Of a DNA stretch of 64,000 bases, positions 20,131 through 29,752 are shown piece after piece; positions within the stretch are counted from its first letter, which is position 1, and each line of letters begins with the position of its first letter. This DNA is from Pseudomonas poae (GTDB lineage: Bacteria > Pseudomonadota > Gammaproteobacteria > Pseudomonadales > Pseudomonadaceae). The translations under genes and the position numbers were made by a program. Location of the stretch: assembly GCA_004000515.1 (NCBI GenBank), contig CP034537.1:4354001-4418000 (forward strand). Direction: 5' to 3'. The notes beneath the pieces were generated by a model. The model ran no database searches. It was given only the letters and a program-made list of their open reading frames with translations, and was not told the DNA's origin.

Positions 20131-20748
20131 ATGGCTAACAACCGTTTGAACAAAGATGACGCCGTCGTCCTGTTGGTCGACCACCAGACTGGCCTGATCT
20201 CACTGGTACAGGATTTCTCGCCGAACGAGTTCAAGAACAACGTGCTGGCACTGGCCGATGTGGCCAAGTTCTTCAACCTGCCAACCATCCTCACCACCAG
20301 CTTCGAAAGCGGCCCTAACGGCCCTCTGGTGCCGGAGCTCAAGGCACTGTTCCCGGACGCGCCGTACATTGCCCGCCCTGGCCAGATCAACGCCTGGGAC
20401 AACGAAGATTTCGTCAAGGCCGTCAAGGCGACCGGTCGCAAGCAGATCATCATTGCCGGTGTGGTGACCGACGTGTGCGTAGCGTTCCCGACCCTGTGCG
20501 CGTTGGAAGAAGGCTTTGAAGTGTTTGTAGTTACCGACGCTTCCGGCACCTTCAACGAAACCGTGCAACAAGCGGCCTGGGCGCGTATGACAGCCGCCGG
20601 TGCACAACTGGTCAACTGGTTCGCCGTGGCCTGCGAGTTGCAACGCGACTGGCGCAACGACATGGAAGGCCTGGCCAACCTGCTGTCGCCGCGCATCCCG
20701 AACTACCGCAACCTGATGAACAGCTACTCGGCGTTTACGGCCAAGTAA
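20131..20748 (+). CDS. Isochorismatase-family cysteine hydrolase (YcaC-like)
   Basis: A 205-residue intact protein of the cysteine hydrolase fold. The triad is visible: Asp17 (VVLLVDHQTGL), a Lys/Arg position near residue 92, and Cys116 in IIIAGVVTDVCVAF. Overall length and the N-terminus closely match YcaC, an octameric hydrolase of unknown substrate. Location after the ABM and amidohydrolase genes suggests a three-step degradative operon. AAGGAACTGAACCATG gives a good ribosome binding site. Confidence 0.9.
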   Translation: MANNRLNKDDAVVLLVDHQTGLISLVQDFSPNEFKNNVLALADVAKFFNLPTILTTSFESGPNGPLVPELKALFPDAPYIARPGQINAWDNEDFVKAVKATGRKQIIIAGVVTDVCVAFPTLCALEEGFEVFVVTDASGTFNETVQQAAWARMTAAGAQLVNWFAVACELQRDWRNDMEGLANLLSPRIPNYRNLMNSYSAFTAK

Positions 20749-20776
20749 CCCGTTCTAGAAAACTGCGAAATACCCC

Positions 20777-20866
20777 TGTGGGAGCGGGCTTGCTCGCGAA
20801 TACGGAGTGTCAGTCAACAGATCAAGTGACTGACCCACCGTATTCGCGAGCAAGCCCGCTCCCACA
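20777..20866. repeat. REPIN (GCGGGCTTGCTCGCGAATAC type)
   Basis: Inverted arms TGTGGGAGCGGGCTTGCTCG and CGAGCAAGCCCGCTCCCACA between the hydrolase gene and the LysR gene. Confidence 0.9.
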
Positions 20867-20931
20867 TTTTGGTTTGTGGTGTTGCGACGAACCCGTTATA
20901 CAACCGTACAAATGTCCACCGAGAAGCGACA

Positions 20932-21813
20932 ATGAACCCCTTTGAAGACATGCGCCTGTTCTGCCAAGTCATGGAGTCCGGCAGCTTCACCGCTGCCGCC
21001 GAACAGTTGGGCCTGTCCAAGCAGTTCGTCAGCCGCCGCCTGATCCAACTGGAAGACCGCCTCGGCGTGCGCCTGCTCAACCGCTCCACGCGTCGTTTGG
21101 ATGTCACCCCACTGGGCCAGAGTTATTACGAATCCGCGCTGCGATTGCTCAATGAAGTCGAACAAGTGGAGCAGGGCATCGCGGGCCAGAACAGCGAACC
21201 ACGCGGCACCATTCGGCTGAGCGCGCCGCTGTCGTTTGCGATGGCCCACTTGGGTTGCCTGTTGCCGCTGTTCTTACAGCGCCACCCTCAGGTGTCGGTG
21301 GAAGTCGATCTCAGCGACCGTCCCGTGGACCTGATCGGCGAAGGCTACGACCTGGTGTTGCGCATCGGCACCCTGGAAGACTCCACCTTGATTGCGCGCC
21401 GCATCGCCAGCATCCCCCGCGTGTATTGCGCCAGCCCCGAGTACCTGGCCCTGCGCGGCACCCCGCAAAAACCCGACGACCTCGCCGAGCACGATTGCCT
21501 GCCTTACGGCCATGGCCGCCAGGTGCAGTGGCGCTTCAAGGGCAAGTTGCAGGCGTTGAGTGTCAGTGGGCGCATGCGCGTGAACAACGGTGATCTGCTG
21601 CGCGACACGGCGATCGCCGGTTTAGGCGTGACGTACTTGCCGACCTTTATCGTCGCCGATGCCTTGAGGGACGGACGCCTGGTCAGTGTGTTGGATGAGT
21701 TCGCCCCCGAAGACCTGACGCTGTCGGCGGTGTACCCGCAACACCGGCAGAGCTCGCGACCGGTGCAGGCGCTGGTGGAATTCCTGCGTGAGCGCCTGGC
21801 TAGCGGCTGTTGA
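20932..21813 (+). CDS. LysR-family transcriptional regulator
   Basis: A 293-residue intact regulator starting at ATG 20932. HTH: MRLFCQVMESGSFTAAAEQL and QFVSRRLIQLEDRLGVRLLN. Effector domain: GTIRLSAPLSFAMAHLGCLL, GEGYDLVLRIGTLEDS and a C-terminal LRDTAIAGLGVTYLPTFI. It is of the YafC/DmlR-like subtype that often controls adjacent oxidoreductase or hydrolase genes. Its 3' end overlaps the convergent AraC gene by 14 bases. It lies downstream of the amidohydrolase operon on the same strand. Confidence 0.88.
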   Translation: MNPFEDMRLFCQVMESGSFTAAAEQLGLSKQFVSRRLIQLEDRLGVRLLNRSTRRLDVTPLGQSYYESALRLLNEVEQVEQGIAGQNSEPRGTIRLSAPLSFAMAHLGCLLPLFLQRHPQVSVEVDLSDRPVDLIGEGYDLVLRIGTLEDSTLIARRIASIPRVYCASPEYLALRGTPQKPDDLAEHDCLPYGHGRQVQWRFKGKLQALSVSGRMRVNNGDLLRDTAIAGLGVTYLPTFIVADALRDGRLVSVLDEFAPEDLTLSAVYPQHRQSSRPVQALVEFLRERLASGC

Positions 21814-22834
21814 ACAACTGGCGGATCAGGTTTGGGGTACTACCGGTCCAGCGCTTGAACGAGCGGCGAAAGTTCGCCGCATCGCTGAAGTTCAAATACG
21901 CCGCCACCTCATCGTTGCTGTAGCCCTTGACCTGATACAGGTGCAACGCCACTTGCTTGCGCACCCGGTCCACCTGCTGCTGAAAGCCGGTGTCGTGCTT
22001 GTGCAGCTTGCGCTTGAGGGTGGCCGGGCTCATGGCGAAGGCGTGCGCGGCCTGTTCCAGGCTGGGTGGCTGGCGTACTTGTTCGCGCAGGTAGTCGTAG
22101 AGGCCGTCGAGAAAACTGCCGGCAAAGCCCAACTGTTCAATTTGCTCGCGGGCTTGTTGGCGCGCCACTTGGCCGGCGGTGGCCGAAGCGCCGGCCAGGG
22201 GCGGGTAAGGTATTCACGCGGGATGCACATCACATCCAGTGGCCGCGCGAAGCGGGTCTCTTCCCAGATGCACCCAGTACTGCTCGACGTAGCGGGGCTC
22301 GGGGTGACTGAAACTGCACGCCCAGGGCAGTCGTTCACCACTGAGCCATTGGCTCATGGCAACCAGTGAGGTCATGCTCGCTTCCAACAGGAAGCGCCAC
22401 TGTTCGCCAGCCCCGCAGCTGTCCAGCCAGTAGAGGTAGGCGTGGTGCTCATCCAGCTCCAATTGCAGTGTGACCAACGGGCTGAGCAGCACCTGTTGTT
22501 GGATCAGGATTTCCAGCGCTTGATGCAAATTCTGCGCATGGCCCAACGCATGGCTGGCCGCGCCGTAATAGCCCGGCAACAGGCGCTGGCCGAACAGGAA
22601 GCTGCTGTCGTCGGCGTCCAGCAGCTTGCGGCTGTTGCCGATCAAGGCGAAAAACTGGTGTGGGCTCAGGCGTGCAGTGCCGGCCAGGATGTCTTCATGA
22701 AACAGCCCGGTGCCGCGCAGCAGGCGATGGCTGTCGATGTCCCGGGACAAGGCCAGGTCGATCAAGGTGGCAGGCTGGTAGTGCCCCGGGATGAAGCGGC
22801 TGTCGGCTTCATACCCGTTGGTTTTCACGGCCAT
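21800..22834 (-). CDS. AraC-family transcriptional regulator with arabinose-binding-like N-terminal domain
   Basis: Repaired length is 344 residues. The frame changes near 22263 (probably one extra G) and again near 22211 (one missing C), and the two changes cancel. Residues 25-210 are the Arabinose_bd domain found in OruR/ArgR-type regulators (ALSRDIDSHRLLRGTGLFHE, LLPGYYGAASHALGHAQNL). The HTH is SLEQAAHAFAMSPATLKRKL and YSNDEVAAYLNFSDAANFRR. The start ATG 22834 lies 2 bases after the stop of the GGDEF gene, so both belong to one transcript. Confidence 0.85.
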
Positions 22835-22835
22835 C

Positions 22836-23749
22836 TCAGGCGATTTTCGCGAGAGGTTGCTTGGCTTTGGCCAGCGCCAGGTTCAAGCGCTTGAGCAGGT
22901 CCTGGGGCGGTTCGTCCAAGGCCATCACCACGGCGGTGGTCGCCCCTATTTGCAGGCGTTCGCCTTGCTGGCGGGTCTTGTGGGCGAGGGCGCGCACGGC
23001 CTGTTGCAACTCCAACGCCAGCACTTGGGCCTGGCGTTCGCCGGTGTTGGGCAGCAGCACCACGAAGCGGTCGCCCGCCAAGCGGCAGAGCAAGTCCTGG
23101 CGGCGCAGATTGAGCAGCAGTAAATGGCTGAGGGCCTGCAATACCGCATCACCCTCGGCATGCCCGTAGGCCTGGTTGATGGCCGCGAAGTTGTCCAGGT
23201 CCAGGGCGAGCAACGACAGCGGTTGCTGCTGGTCGCGACTGTCTTGCAGGCTGTCGGCCAACTGGCGCTTGAGGTAGTCGGCGCCGGCCAGTGGCGTGAG
23301 TTTGTCGAACAAGCGATGTTCACGGAACAGCCGCTCACGCTTTTCCATCTGTGCGCTGATCGCCAGTTGCTCGCGGTGCCAGTGGTAGATACCAATGGTC
23401 AGCAGGATCATGCCCACCGGCATCGGCCCGGATTCGAGCCAGTGGTCCCAGGTGATGCTATCGGGCAGGCGGATGAACTCGTCGAGGCTGTCGATCCACC
23501 AGGAAAGAAGATGCACGACAGGCCCAGCGCCAGGTAGTTGGTGACGCGCCCGGCGGGACGGCTTTTCAGCACCAGGCCCAGCCATACCAAGGCCAGCAGC
23601 GCCGAGCCGCCTTCGCCAAAGATATCCAGCCATTCCCACTCGCTGACGCTTTTGAGGTTACCGCAGGCCAGGTGCAGGATCAGCCCGAGGTTGGCGGCGA
23701 TCAGCAGCAGGGTGAGTTTCCAGCGGTGGGGTTTGAGCACGGAAAACAT
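22836..23749 (-). CDS. Membrane GGDEF-domain protein with degenerate signature
   Basis: Repaired length is 304 residues; one base is missing near 23507. The N-terminal half has four predicted membrane segments (LTLLLIAANLGLILHLACG, GSALLALVWLGLVL, VTNYLALGLSCIF, MPVGMILLTIGIY). The C-terminal half is a GGDEF domain (LSLLALDLDNFAAINQAYGH, LQALSHLLLLNLRRQDLLCR). The signature GGDEF reads AGDRF, changing the first Gly and the key Glu, so diguanylate cyclase activity is doubtful; it might bind but not make c-di-GMP. It is upstream of and contiguous with the AraC gene. Confidence 0.82.
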
Positions 23750-23878
23750 GGCCGCGAGTCCTTGGGCAAATAAGCGATGGGCGCCAGCACAGCAGATCGA
23801 TGTGACCGTTGCGTGACGGTGGGGAGGGTCGAATCAGCTCACGGCATAAACACAATCCACAGGCAAACATCGTTCAAA

Positions 23879-23966
23879 TGTGGGAGCTGGCTTGCCTGCG
23901 ATAGCGGTCTGTCTGTTGGCACAGTGTTAACTGACGCATCGCTATCGCAGGCAAGCCAGCTCCCAC
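23879..23966. repeat. REPIN (GCTGGCTTGCCTGCGATAGC type)
   Basis: Inverted arms TGGGAGCTGGCTTGCCTGCG and CGCAGGCAAGCCAGCTCCCA. It sits in the ~390-base gap between the divergent GGDEF and phytate receptor genes. Apart from this element I see no gene in that gap; the remainder should hold both promoters. Confidence 0.9.
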
Positions 23967-24136
23967 CTTCAATCGAGGTCATTTCAGCTCATTTGCACGC
24001 TTGAATGCGCCCTAAACCCCTGATTACGGGGTTTGCAGCCAACCCCTGTCACAGAACCGTCATCCCCCACCCCTAGCTTGCCCTCCCAGTTGCCGGGCCC
24101 CTTGCCTGGCGCCAACGGATTCTTGGGGAGGATTTC

Positions 24137-26649
24137 ATGTACAAGCGCACCGGGCTCGTCAGCTTCACGCTTACCGCCTTGGCCCTGGCGATTGCCAGTG
24201 AGCGGTTGAATGCGGCCGAAGCAGCCACCACCGAGCACGTCGAGGTGGTTGGCCAGGCGGCCGCCATCGATTCGGCGCTGAAAGAACAGCGCACCTCCGA
24301 CAGCATCAAGAGCGTGGTGCATGCCGACGGCGTGGCCCAGTTGCCGGATGAAAACGTCGCCGAAGCGGTGCAGCGCCTGCCGGGTGTCAGCGTCGAGCGC
24401 GACCAGGGCGAAGGGCGCTTCGTCAGCGTGCGTGGCCTGGGCCCGGACCTCAACAGCGTGACCATCAACGGCACCCTCGTACCGGCCCCGGAAAGCGCAC
24501 GGCGTGCCGTGGCCCTCGACGTGCTGCCTTCGGAACTGGTGCAGTCGCTGTCGGTGATCAAGACCTTGACCCCGGACATGGACGCCAACTCCCTCGGCGG
24601 CACTGTCGACGTACAAAGCCTCTCTGCGTTCGATCACAAAGGCCTGTTCTACACCGGCAGCAGCGAAGCCAGCTACGACAAGAACACCCACCAGACCAGC
24701 CCGAAATTCTCCGGCGCGGCCAGTAACCGTTTCAGCCTGGGCGACGGCATCGACAACTTCGGCGTGGCCGCCGCACTGAGCTGGCAGAAGCGCGACTTCG
24801 GTTCCGACAACGTCGAAACCGGCGGTGCCTGGGACTTCTCAGGCGGCGCCAAGCTCAACGAGTTCGAACAACGCGACTACGACATCAGCCGCGAGCGTGC
24901 CGGTGGCGGCCTCAACTTCGACTACAAACCGGATGATGTCAGCAGCTATTACCTGCGCACCCTCTACAGCCGCTACAAGGACACCGAAACCCGCAACTCC
25001 ACCAGCATCGAATTTGCCGACCCGCTGGTAGCCGGCGAGTTGGGCGATGCCGAGGCCAAGCGCAAGCTGAAAAACCGCGAAGAAACCCAGGAAATCCAGT
25101 CCTATGTATTCGGCGGCGAACGCATGCTTGGCCTGTGGACCCTGAGCGGCCAGGCCGGCTACAGCCAGTCCAGCGAAGACAGCCCGGGGCATATCGCCGG
25201 GCGACCTTTGATGGCGGTGACTTTGCCAACAGCGGTTTCTACGACAACGGCAAGCCACGCCCGATCATCGGTGCAGGCTTCTACGACGCCAGCAACTTCA
25301 CCCTCGACAAAGTCGACTGGGAAAAACAGAACACCAAGGACACCGAGAAAAACCTGCGCCTGGACCTGGCCCGCGACTATGACCTCAGCGGCTACGCCTC
25401 CCAGTTCAAGTTCGGCGGCAAGGTCAGCCGGCGCCACAAGAGCAACGACCTGGAAGCCTGGACCTACAAGGACTTCGATACCCTGGGGTTCAGCGCCGAC
25501 CAGCTCAACCTGACCCAGTTCCAGAAGGGCAACGTCGATTATCGCCTGGGCAACTTCGGCCCCGGCATCAGCCCGAGCAGCATCAAGCAGTTGATCGGCG
25601 GCCTCAACGCTGCGGACTTCTATGACGAGACCGAATCGCGGGTCAACGACTTCACCATCCGCGAAGACATCAACGCCGGCTACTTCATGAACACCATCGA
25701 CGTCGACGATTGGCGCTTCATTGCCGGCCTGCGTTATGAAGGCACCGAGTTCGAAGCCAAGGGCACCGGCGCCACCGATGGCGTGTTCACCGCCACCGAG
25801 ACCAAGCGCCGCTACCACCACTGGCTGCCCGGCCTGCATGCACGCTACCAGATCGACAAGAACACCCAGGTTCGCGCAGCCTGGACCAAATCCGTGGTGC
25901 GCCCGACGTTCGGCCAACTGGCACCGGGTTTTGTGATCGACGATGACGAAGCCACCTTCGGCAACCCGGACCTCAAGCCCCTGGAGTCGAGCAACCTGGA
26001 CCTGGGCATCGAGCACTTCATGGGCCGCGCCGGGACCGTGTCGGCGTTCGTGTTCTATAAGGACATCAAGAACTTCGTCTACAACACCGACCTGGCCGGT
26101 ACCGGCGCCTGGACCAACTTCTCCGAGGCCCACACCTACGCCAACGGCGACAGCGCCAAGCTTTACGGCCTGGAACTGGCCTACTCACAGAAATTCGATT
26201 GGCTACCGGCGCCATGGAACGGCTTGCTGGTGGGTGCCAACACCACCTTCAGCCGCTCCAGTGCGGATATCGAAGGCTTCGACAATGCCAGCGGCACGAA
26301 CCGCAAGCGCAACATCAGTCTGCCGAACCAGTCGGACATCGTCGGCAACCTGATGCTCGGCTGGGAAGACGACAAGCTCAGCCTGCGCCTATCGGCCAAC
26401 TACAAGTCGGCCTACCTGTATGAGCTGGCCTCGATCAACGACAAGGCCCATGACCTGCACGTCGATGCGCAAACCTTCGTCGATTTCAGTGCGCGCTATT
26501 CGCTGACCAAGAACCTGCAAGTGAGCTTCGAGGCGCAAAACCTTACCGATGAGTCGTACTTCGTCTACACCGGCCACCGCAGCTACAACGGCCAGTACGA
26601 GGAGTACGGCCCGACCTACAAGCTGGGCCTGACCTTCACTCATTTCTAA
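24137..26649 (+). CDS. TonB-dependent receptor of the phytate locus
   Basis: Repaired length is 837 residues; a G3 run near 25200 should be G4. Signal peptide MYKRTGLVSFTLTALALAIA. The plug domain has DENVAEAVQRLPGVSVERDQ, GRFVSVRGLGPDLNSVTING and NSLGGTVDVQS, a plug subtype seen in receptors for sugars and phytate rather than siderophores. The barrel ends with YGPTYKLGLTFTHF, with the terminal Phe. Followed 40 bases later by phytase and then ExbB-ExbD-TonB, it is most likely the outer-membrane importer for phytate or its hydrolysis products. Confidence 0.87.
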
Positions 26650-26688
26650 GCTCCCACAGTAGATCTCCATTGTTTTTGAAGGATTTGC

Positions 26689-28557
26689 ATGTTCATGAAA
26701 TTTTCCAAGTTGTACCTGCTGATCGCATTGGCAACCTGTGGTCATGCCATTGCCGCCGATTTGGCCCTGACCCCTTGGGCACCAAACCTGAATGCCGAAG
26801 CCATGGCGTTCCTGAACACTGACGAACGCCTCACCGCCAGCCCCCGCGACGGCCTGCAACTGGTGGACGCCAAAGGCACCGAGCTGGCGCGCTTCAAAGG
26901 TAATTTCAGCAGCCTCGACACCCGCGCAGCCGGTGCCCAAACGCTGGTTGCCAGCCTCGACAACGATCGCCAGCAAGCCCTGCTGATCAGCCTTGATCCG
27001 TCGACCAAAACCTTCGGCAAACCGCTCTACCTGCCCACCCGTGATTACGCAGTGAATGGCCTGTGCCTGTACCGCGACGCCGCCGCCAACCTGTTTGTGT
27101 TCCTGGTAGGCGAGGAGGGCAAGGGCGAGCAATGGTTGGTAGGCAACGGTGCGACCTTGTTGAACGAAGCCCAGCGCGTACGCGGTTTGCCGCTGCCACC
27201 TTCGGCGCAGTTCTGCCAAGTGGATGATGCCGCCAATCGCTTGGTGGTTAACGAAGAAAACGTTGGCTGGTGGGCCTATCCGGCGCACCCGGAGGCCGAT
27301 GTAAAACGCACGCCAATCGCGTTGTTCGACACGCCAAAACGCGAAGCCGGCGCCATGGCGCTGGTGCCGGGCGGTGTGATCGCGCTTGATCCAAAGACCG
27401 CCCAACTGCACCTGTTCCAGCAAACCGGTGAGCGTTGGGTCGAGCAGCTCAGCTTGAGCCTGCCAGGCCTTAAAGAGCCCGAACAACTGAGCATCAATGG
27501 TCAGCAGGTACTGGTGCGTGACGACGACACCGGCAAGCTCTATCAGGGCAAGCTGAACTGGCAGGCCACGCCGGTGCCGGTCGAACCGGTGATTCCTGAA
27601 GTCGCGGCCGTGCGCCAAACCGATCCGGTCGGTCGCCAGGGCGATGCCGCCGATGACCCGGCGATCTGGATTCACCCCACGCAACCGTCGAAGAGTCGCG
27701 TGCTTGGCACTAACAAAAAACAAGGCCTGTTGGCCTACGACCTTGACGGCAAGCTGTTGCAGGAACTGGCCGTCGGCCGCCTGAACAATGTGGACGTGCG
27801 CTCTAACTTCAGGTTCGGTACGCAAACCGTCGACCTGGCGGTGGCGAGTAACCGTGATCACAACAGCCTGAGCCTGTTCAGCATCGACCGCACCACCGGC
27901 GAGCTGCGTGAAGCGGGTGAAGTGCCCACGCCCCTCAAGGCTATCTATGGCATCTGCCTGTTCCAGCCCGCCAGTGGTGAAATTTATGCGATTGCCAACG
28001 ACAAGGACGGCACCTTCCTGCAATACCGCCTGAGCGCGCCGGACGGCCGTGTGCACGGTGAGTTGGTGCGCCAATTCAAAGTCGACAGCCAGCCCGAAGG
28101 CTGCGTTGCCGACGACCAGCGCCAGCGCCTGTTTATCGGTGAAGAAGACGTCGGTGTATGGGCGGTGGATGCCCGTGCCGATCAGCCGGCCACGCTCACC
28201 AGCGTGATCAAGGTGGGGCCGCAGCTGCATGCCGATGTGGAAGGGTTGGCGCTGTACCAGAGCGACAAGCGCGATTACCTGGTGATCTCCAGCCAAGGCA
28301 ACGACAGCTACCTGGTGGTGGACGCCGAACCGCCGTTCGCTGCCCACGGTGCCTTTCGCGTCGGCCTGAATGCCGCAGCGGGTATCGATGGCGCTTCGGA
28401 AACCGATGGTCTCGAAGTCACGGCCATCAACCTTGGCGGGCCGTGGAGCAAAGGCATGCTGGTGGTGCAGGACGGGCGCAAGCGCATGCCTGAGCAAACC
28501 CAGAACTTCAAGTTCGTGCCCTGGGCCGAAGTGACCCGCACGTTGAATTTGCCGTGA
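26689..28557 (+). CDS. Beta-propeller phytase (3-phytase) with duplicated domain
   Basis: A 622-residue intact protein with signal peptide LYLLIALATCGHAIA. The C-terminal domain (about 310-620) is a full beta-propeller phytase, with DDPAIWIHP, LNNVDVRSNF, VDLAVASNRD, YAIANDKDGTF, SQPEGCVADDQ, GEEDVGVW and DVEGLALY supplying the acidic Ca2+-binding and cleavage sites. The N-terminal half is a divergent second propeller (DYAVNGLCLYRD, NEENVGWWAYPAHP) lacking several acidic residues, as in dual-domain phytases. Predicted reaction: Ca2+-dependent stepwise removal of phosphate from phytate in the periplasm or outside. Start is ATG 26689 or 26695. Confidence 0.9.
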   Translation: MFMKFSKLYLLIALATCGHAIAADLALTPWAPNLNAEAMAFLNTDERLTASPRDGLQLVDAKGTELARFKGNFSSLDTRAAGAQTLVASLDNDRQQALLISLDPSTKTFGKPLYLPTRDYAVNGLCLYRDAAANLFVFLVGEEGKGEQWLVGNGATLLNEAQRVRGLPLPPSAQFCQVDDAANRLVVNEENVGWWAYPAHPEADVKRTPIALFDTPKREAGAMALVPGGVIALDPKTAQLHLFQQTGERWVEQLSLSLPGLKEPEQLSINGQQVLVRDDDTGKLYQGKLNWQATPVPVEPVIPEVAAVRQTDPVGRQGDAADDPAIWIHPTQPSKSRVLGTNKKQGLLAYDLDGKLLQELAVGRLNNVDVRSNFRFGTQTVDLAVASNRDHNSLSLFSIDRTTGELREAGEVPTPLKAIYGICLFQPASGEIYAIANDKDGTFLQYRLSAPDGRVHGELVRQFKVDSQPEGCVADDQRQRLFIGEEDVGVWAVDARADQPATLTSVIKVGPQLHADVEGLALYQSDKRDYLVISSQGNDSYLVVDAEPPFAAHGAFRVGLNAAAGIDGASETDGLEVTAINLGGPWSKGMLVVQDGRKRMPEQTQNFKFVPWAEVTRTLNLP

Positions 28558-28603
28558 TCGGTCATTACCCGGTCACAATTTTTTGTTCGAATAGGAGTTC
28601 ACC

Positions 28604-29296
28604 ATGCACGCGACGATGGAACACATGACGATCTGGGGCCTGATCAGTGACGCGAGCCTGTTGGTCAAGGCGGTGATGGTCACGTTGCTGCTCGCTTCGC
28701 TGACCAGTTGGTACCTGATCATCCAGCGCGGCAGCGTGCTGCGCCGCCTGGAACGCCAGTTGAATGAGTTTGTGCAGCGCTTTCGCGCCGCGCCCGACTT
28801 GCAGCCCCTGTACCGCGAAACCGTGCAGGCGGGCGAGGGCGGTATCGCGCCGATCTTTATCGCCGGTGTGCAGGAATACCAGCATCTGCACAGCCATGAT
28901 CCGGCGGTGTTGGATGGCGTGGAGCGTGCCTTGCAGGTGGCGATCACCGAGCAGGAAATCGAGCTGGAAAAAGGCCTGCAATTCCTGGCGACCGTGGGTT
29001 CGGTCAGCCCCTATATCGGTTTGTTCGGCACGGTGTGGGGCATCATGAATTCGTTCATCGGTTTGTCCCAGGTGCAACAGGCCACGCTGTCCACCGTAGC
29101 GCCGGGTATCGCCGAGGCGTTGATCGCCACGGCCATCGGTTTGTTTGCGGCCATCCCGGCGGTGATCGCCTATAACCGCTTTGCAGCCCGTGGCCAGACC
29201 TTGCTGACGCGCTACTACGCCTTCGGCAATGAGCTGCAAGTACGTCTGCACCGCACCTTGCGCGGTACGCCGATCAACCTGGCCGTGGCCGCCTGA
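28604..29296 (+). CDS. exbB: ExbB/TolQ-family proton-channel subunit
   Basis: A 230-residue intact protein with three membrane segments (VKAVMVTLLLASLTSWYLII, FLATVGSVSPYIGLFGTVWG, IAEALIATAIGLFAAIPAVI), the canonical MotA/TolQ/ExbB core. It forms the pentameric inner-membrane channel that, with ExbD, energises TonB. AATAGGAGTTCACCATG provides a good ribosome binding site. As it lies between phytase and exbD, it is probably dedicated to the phytate receptor. Confidence 0.93.
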   Translation: MHATMEHMTIWGLISDASLLVKAVMVTLLLASLTSWYLIIQRGSVLRRLERQLNEFVQRFRAAPDLQPLYRETVQAGEGGIAPIFIAGVQEYQHLHSHDPAVLDGVERALQVAITEQEIELEKGLQFLATVGSVSPYIGLFGTVWGIMNSFIGLSQVQQATLSTVAPGIAEALIATAIGLFAAIPAVIAYNRFAARGQTLLTRYYAFGNELQVRLHRTLRGTPINLAVAA

Positions 29297-29310
29297 ACAG
29301 GAGCAAGACC

Positions 29311-29721
29311 ATGCTGACCAGGCCGCAACGCAAGCACGGGCCCAAGGCCGAGATGAACGTGGTGCCTTACATCGACGTGATGCTGGTGCTGCTGGTGATC
29401 TTCATGGTCACCGCGCCCATGTTGACCCAAGGCGTGAAGATCGAGCTGCCCAAGGTCGCAGCCGAAGCACTGGCCACCGACACCCGCCAGCAGATCCTCA
29501 CGTTGTCGGTGAAGGCCGACGGCGGCTACTACTGGAACCTCGGCGGCGAACTCGACACCCAGCACCAGACCGACAGCGCCGTGAGCCTGGAGGAAATGGG
29601 CGTCAAGGTCATGCAGGTGGTGGCGGCGCGCAGCGATACCCAGGTGTATATCCGCGCCGACGATAACGCCGGCTACGGCCGTGTGGTCGCGGCCATGGCG
29701 GTGTTGCAAAAGGCGGTGTGA
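29311..29721 (+). CDS. exbD: ExbD/TolR-family energy-transduction protein
   Basis: A 136-residue intact protein. A short cytoplasmic N-terminus (KHGPKAEMNVVPYIDVMLVL) leads into one membrane helix carrying the essential Asp (YIDVMLVLLVIFMVTAPM). The periplasmic domain ends VYIRADDNAGYGRVVAAMAV, the conserved C-terminal strand-helix. It is 14 bases downstream of exbB and 31 bases upstream of tonB. Confidence 0.94.
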   Translation: MLTRPQRKHGPKAEMNVVPYIDVMLVLLVIFMVTAPMLTQGVKIELPKVAAEALATDTRQQILTLSVKADGGYYWNLGGELDTQHQTDSAVSLEEMGVKVMQVVAARSDTQVYIRADDNAGYGRVVAAMAVLQKAV

Positions 29722-29752
29722 GAGACCTGGGCCTGGTGACCGAGGCCCCGCA

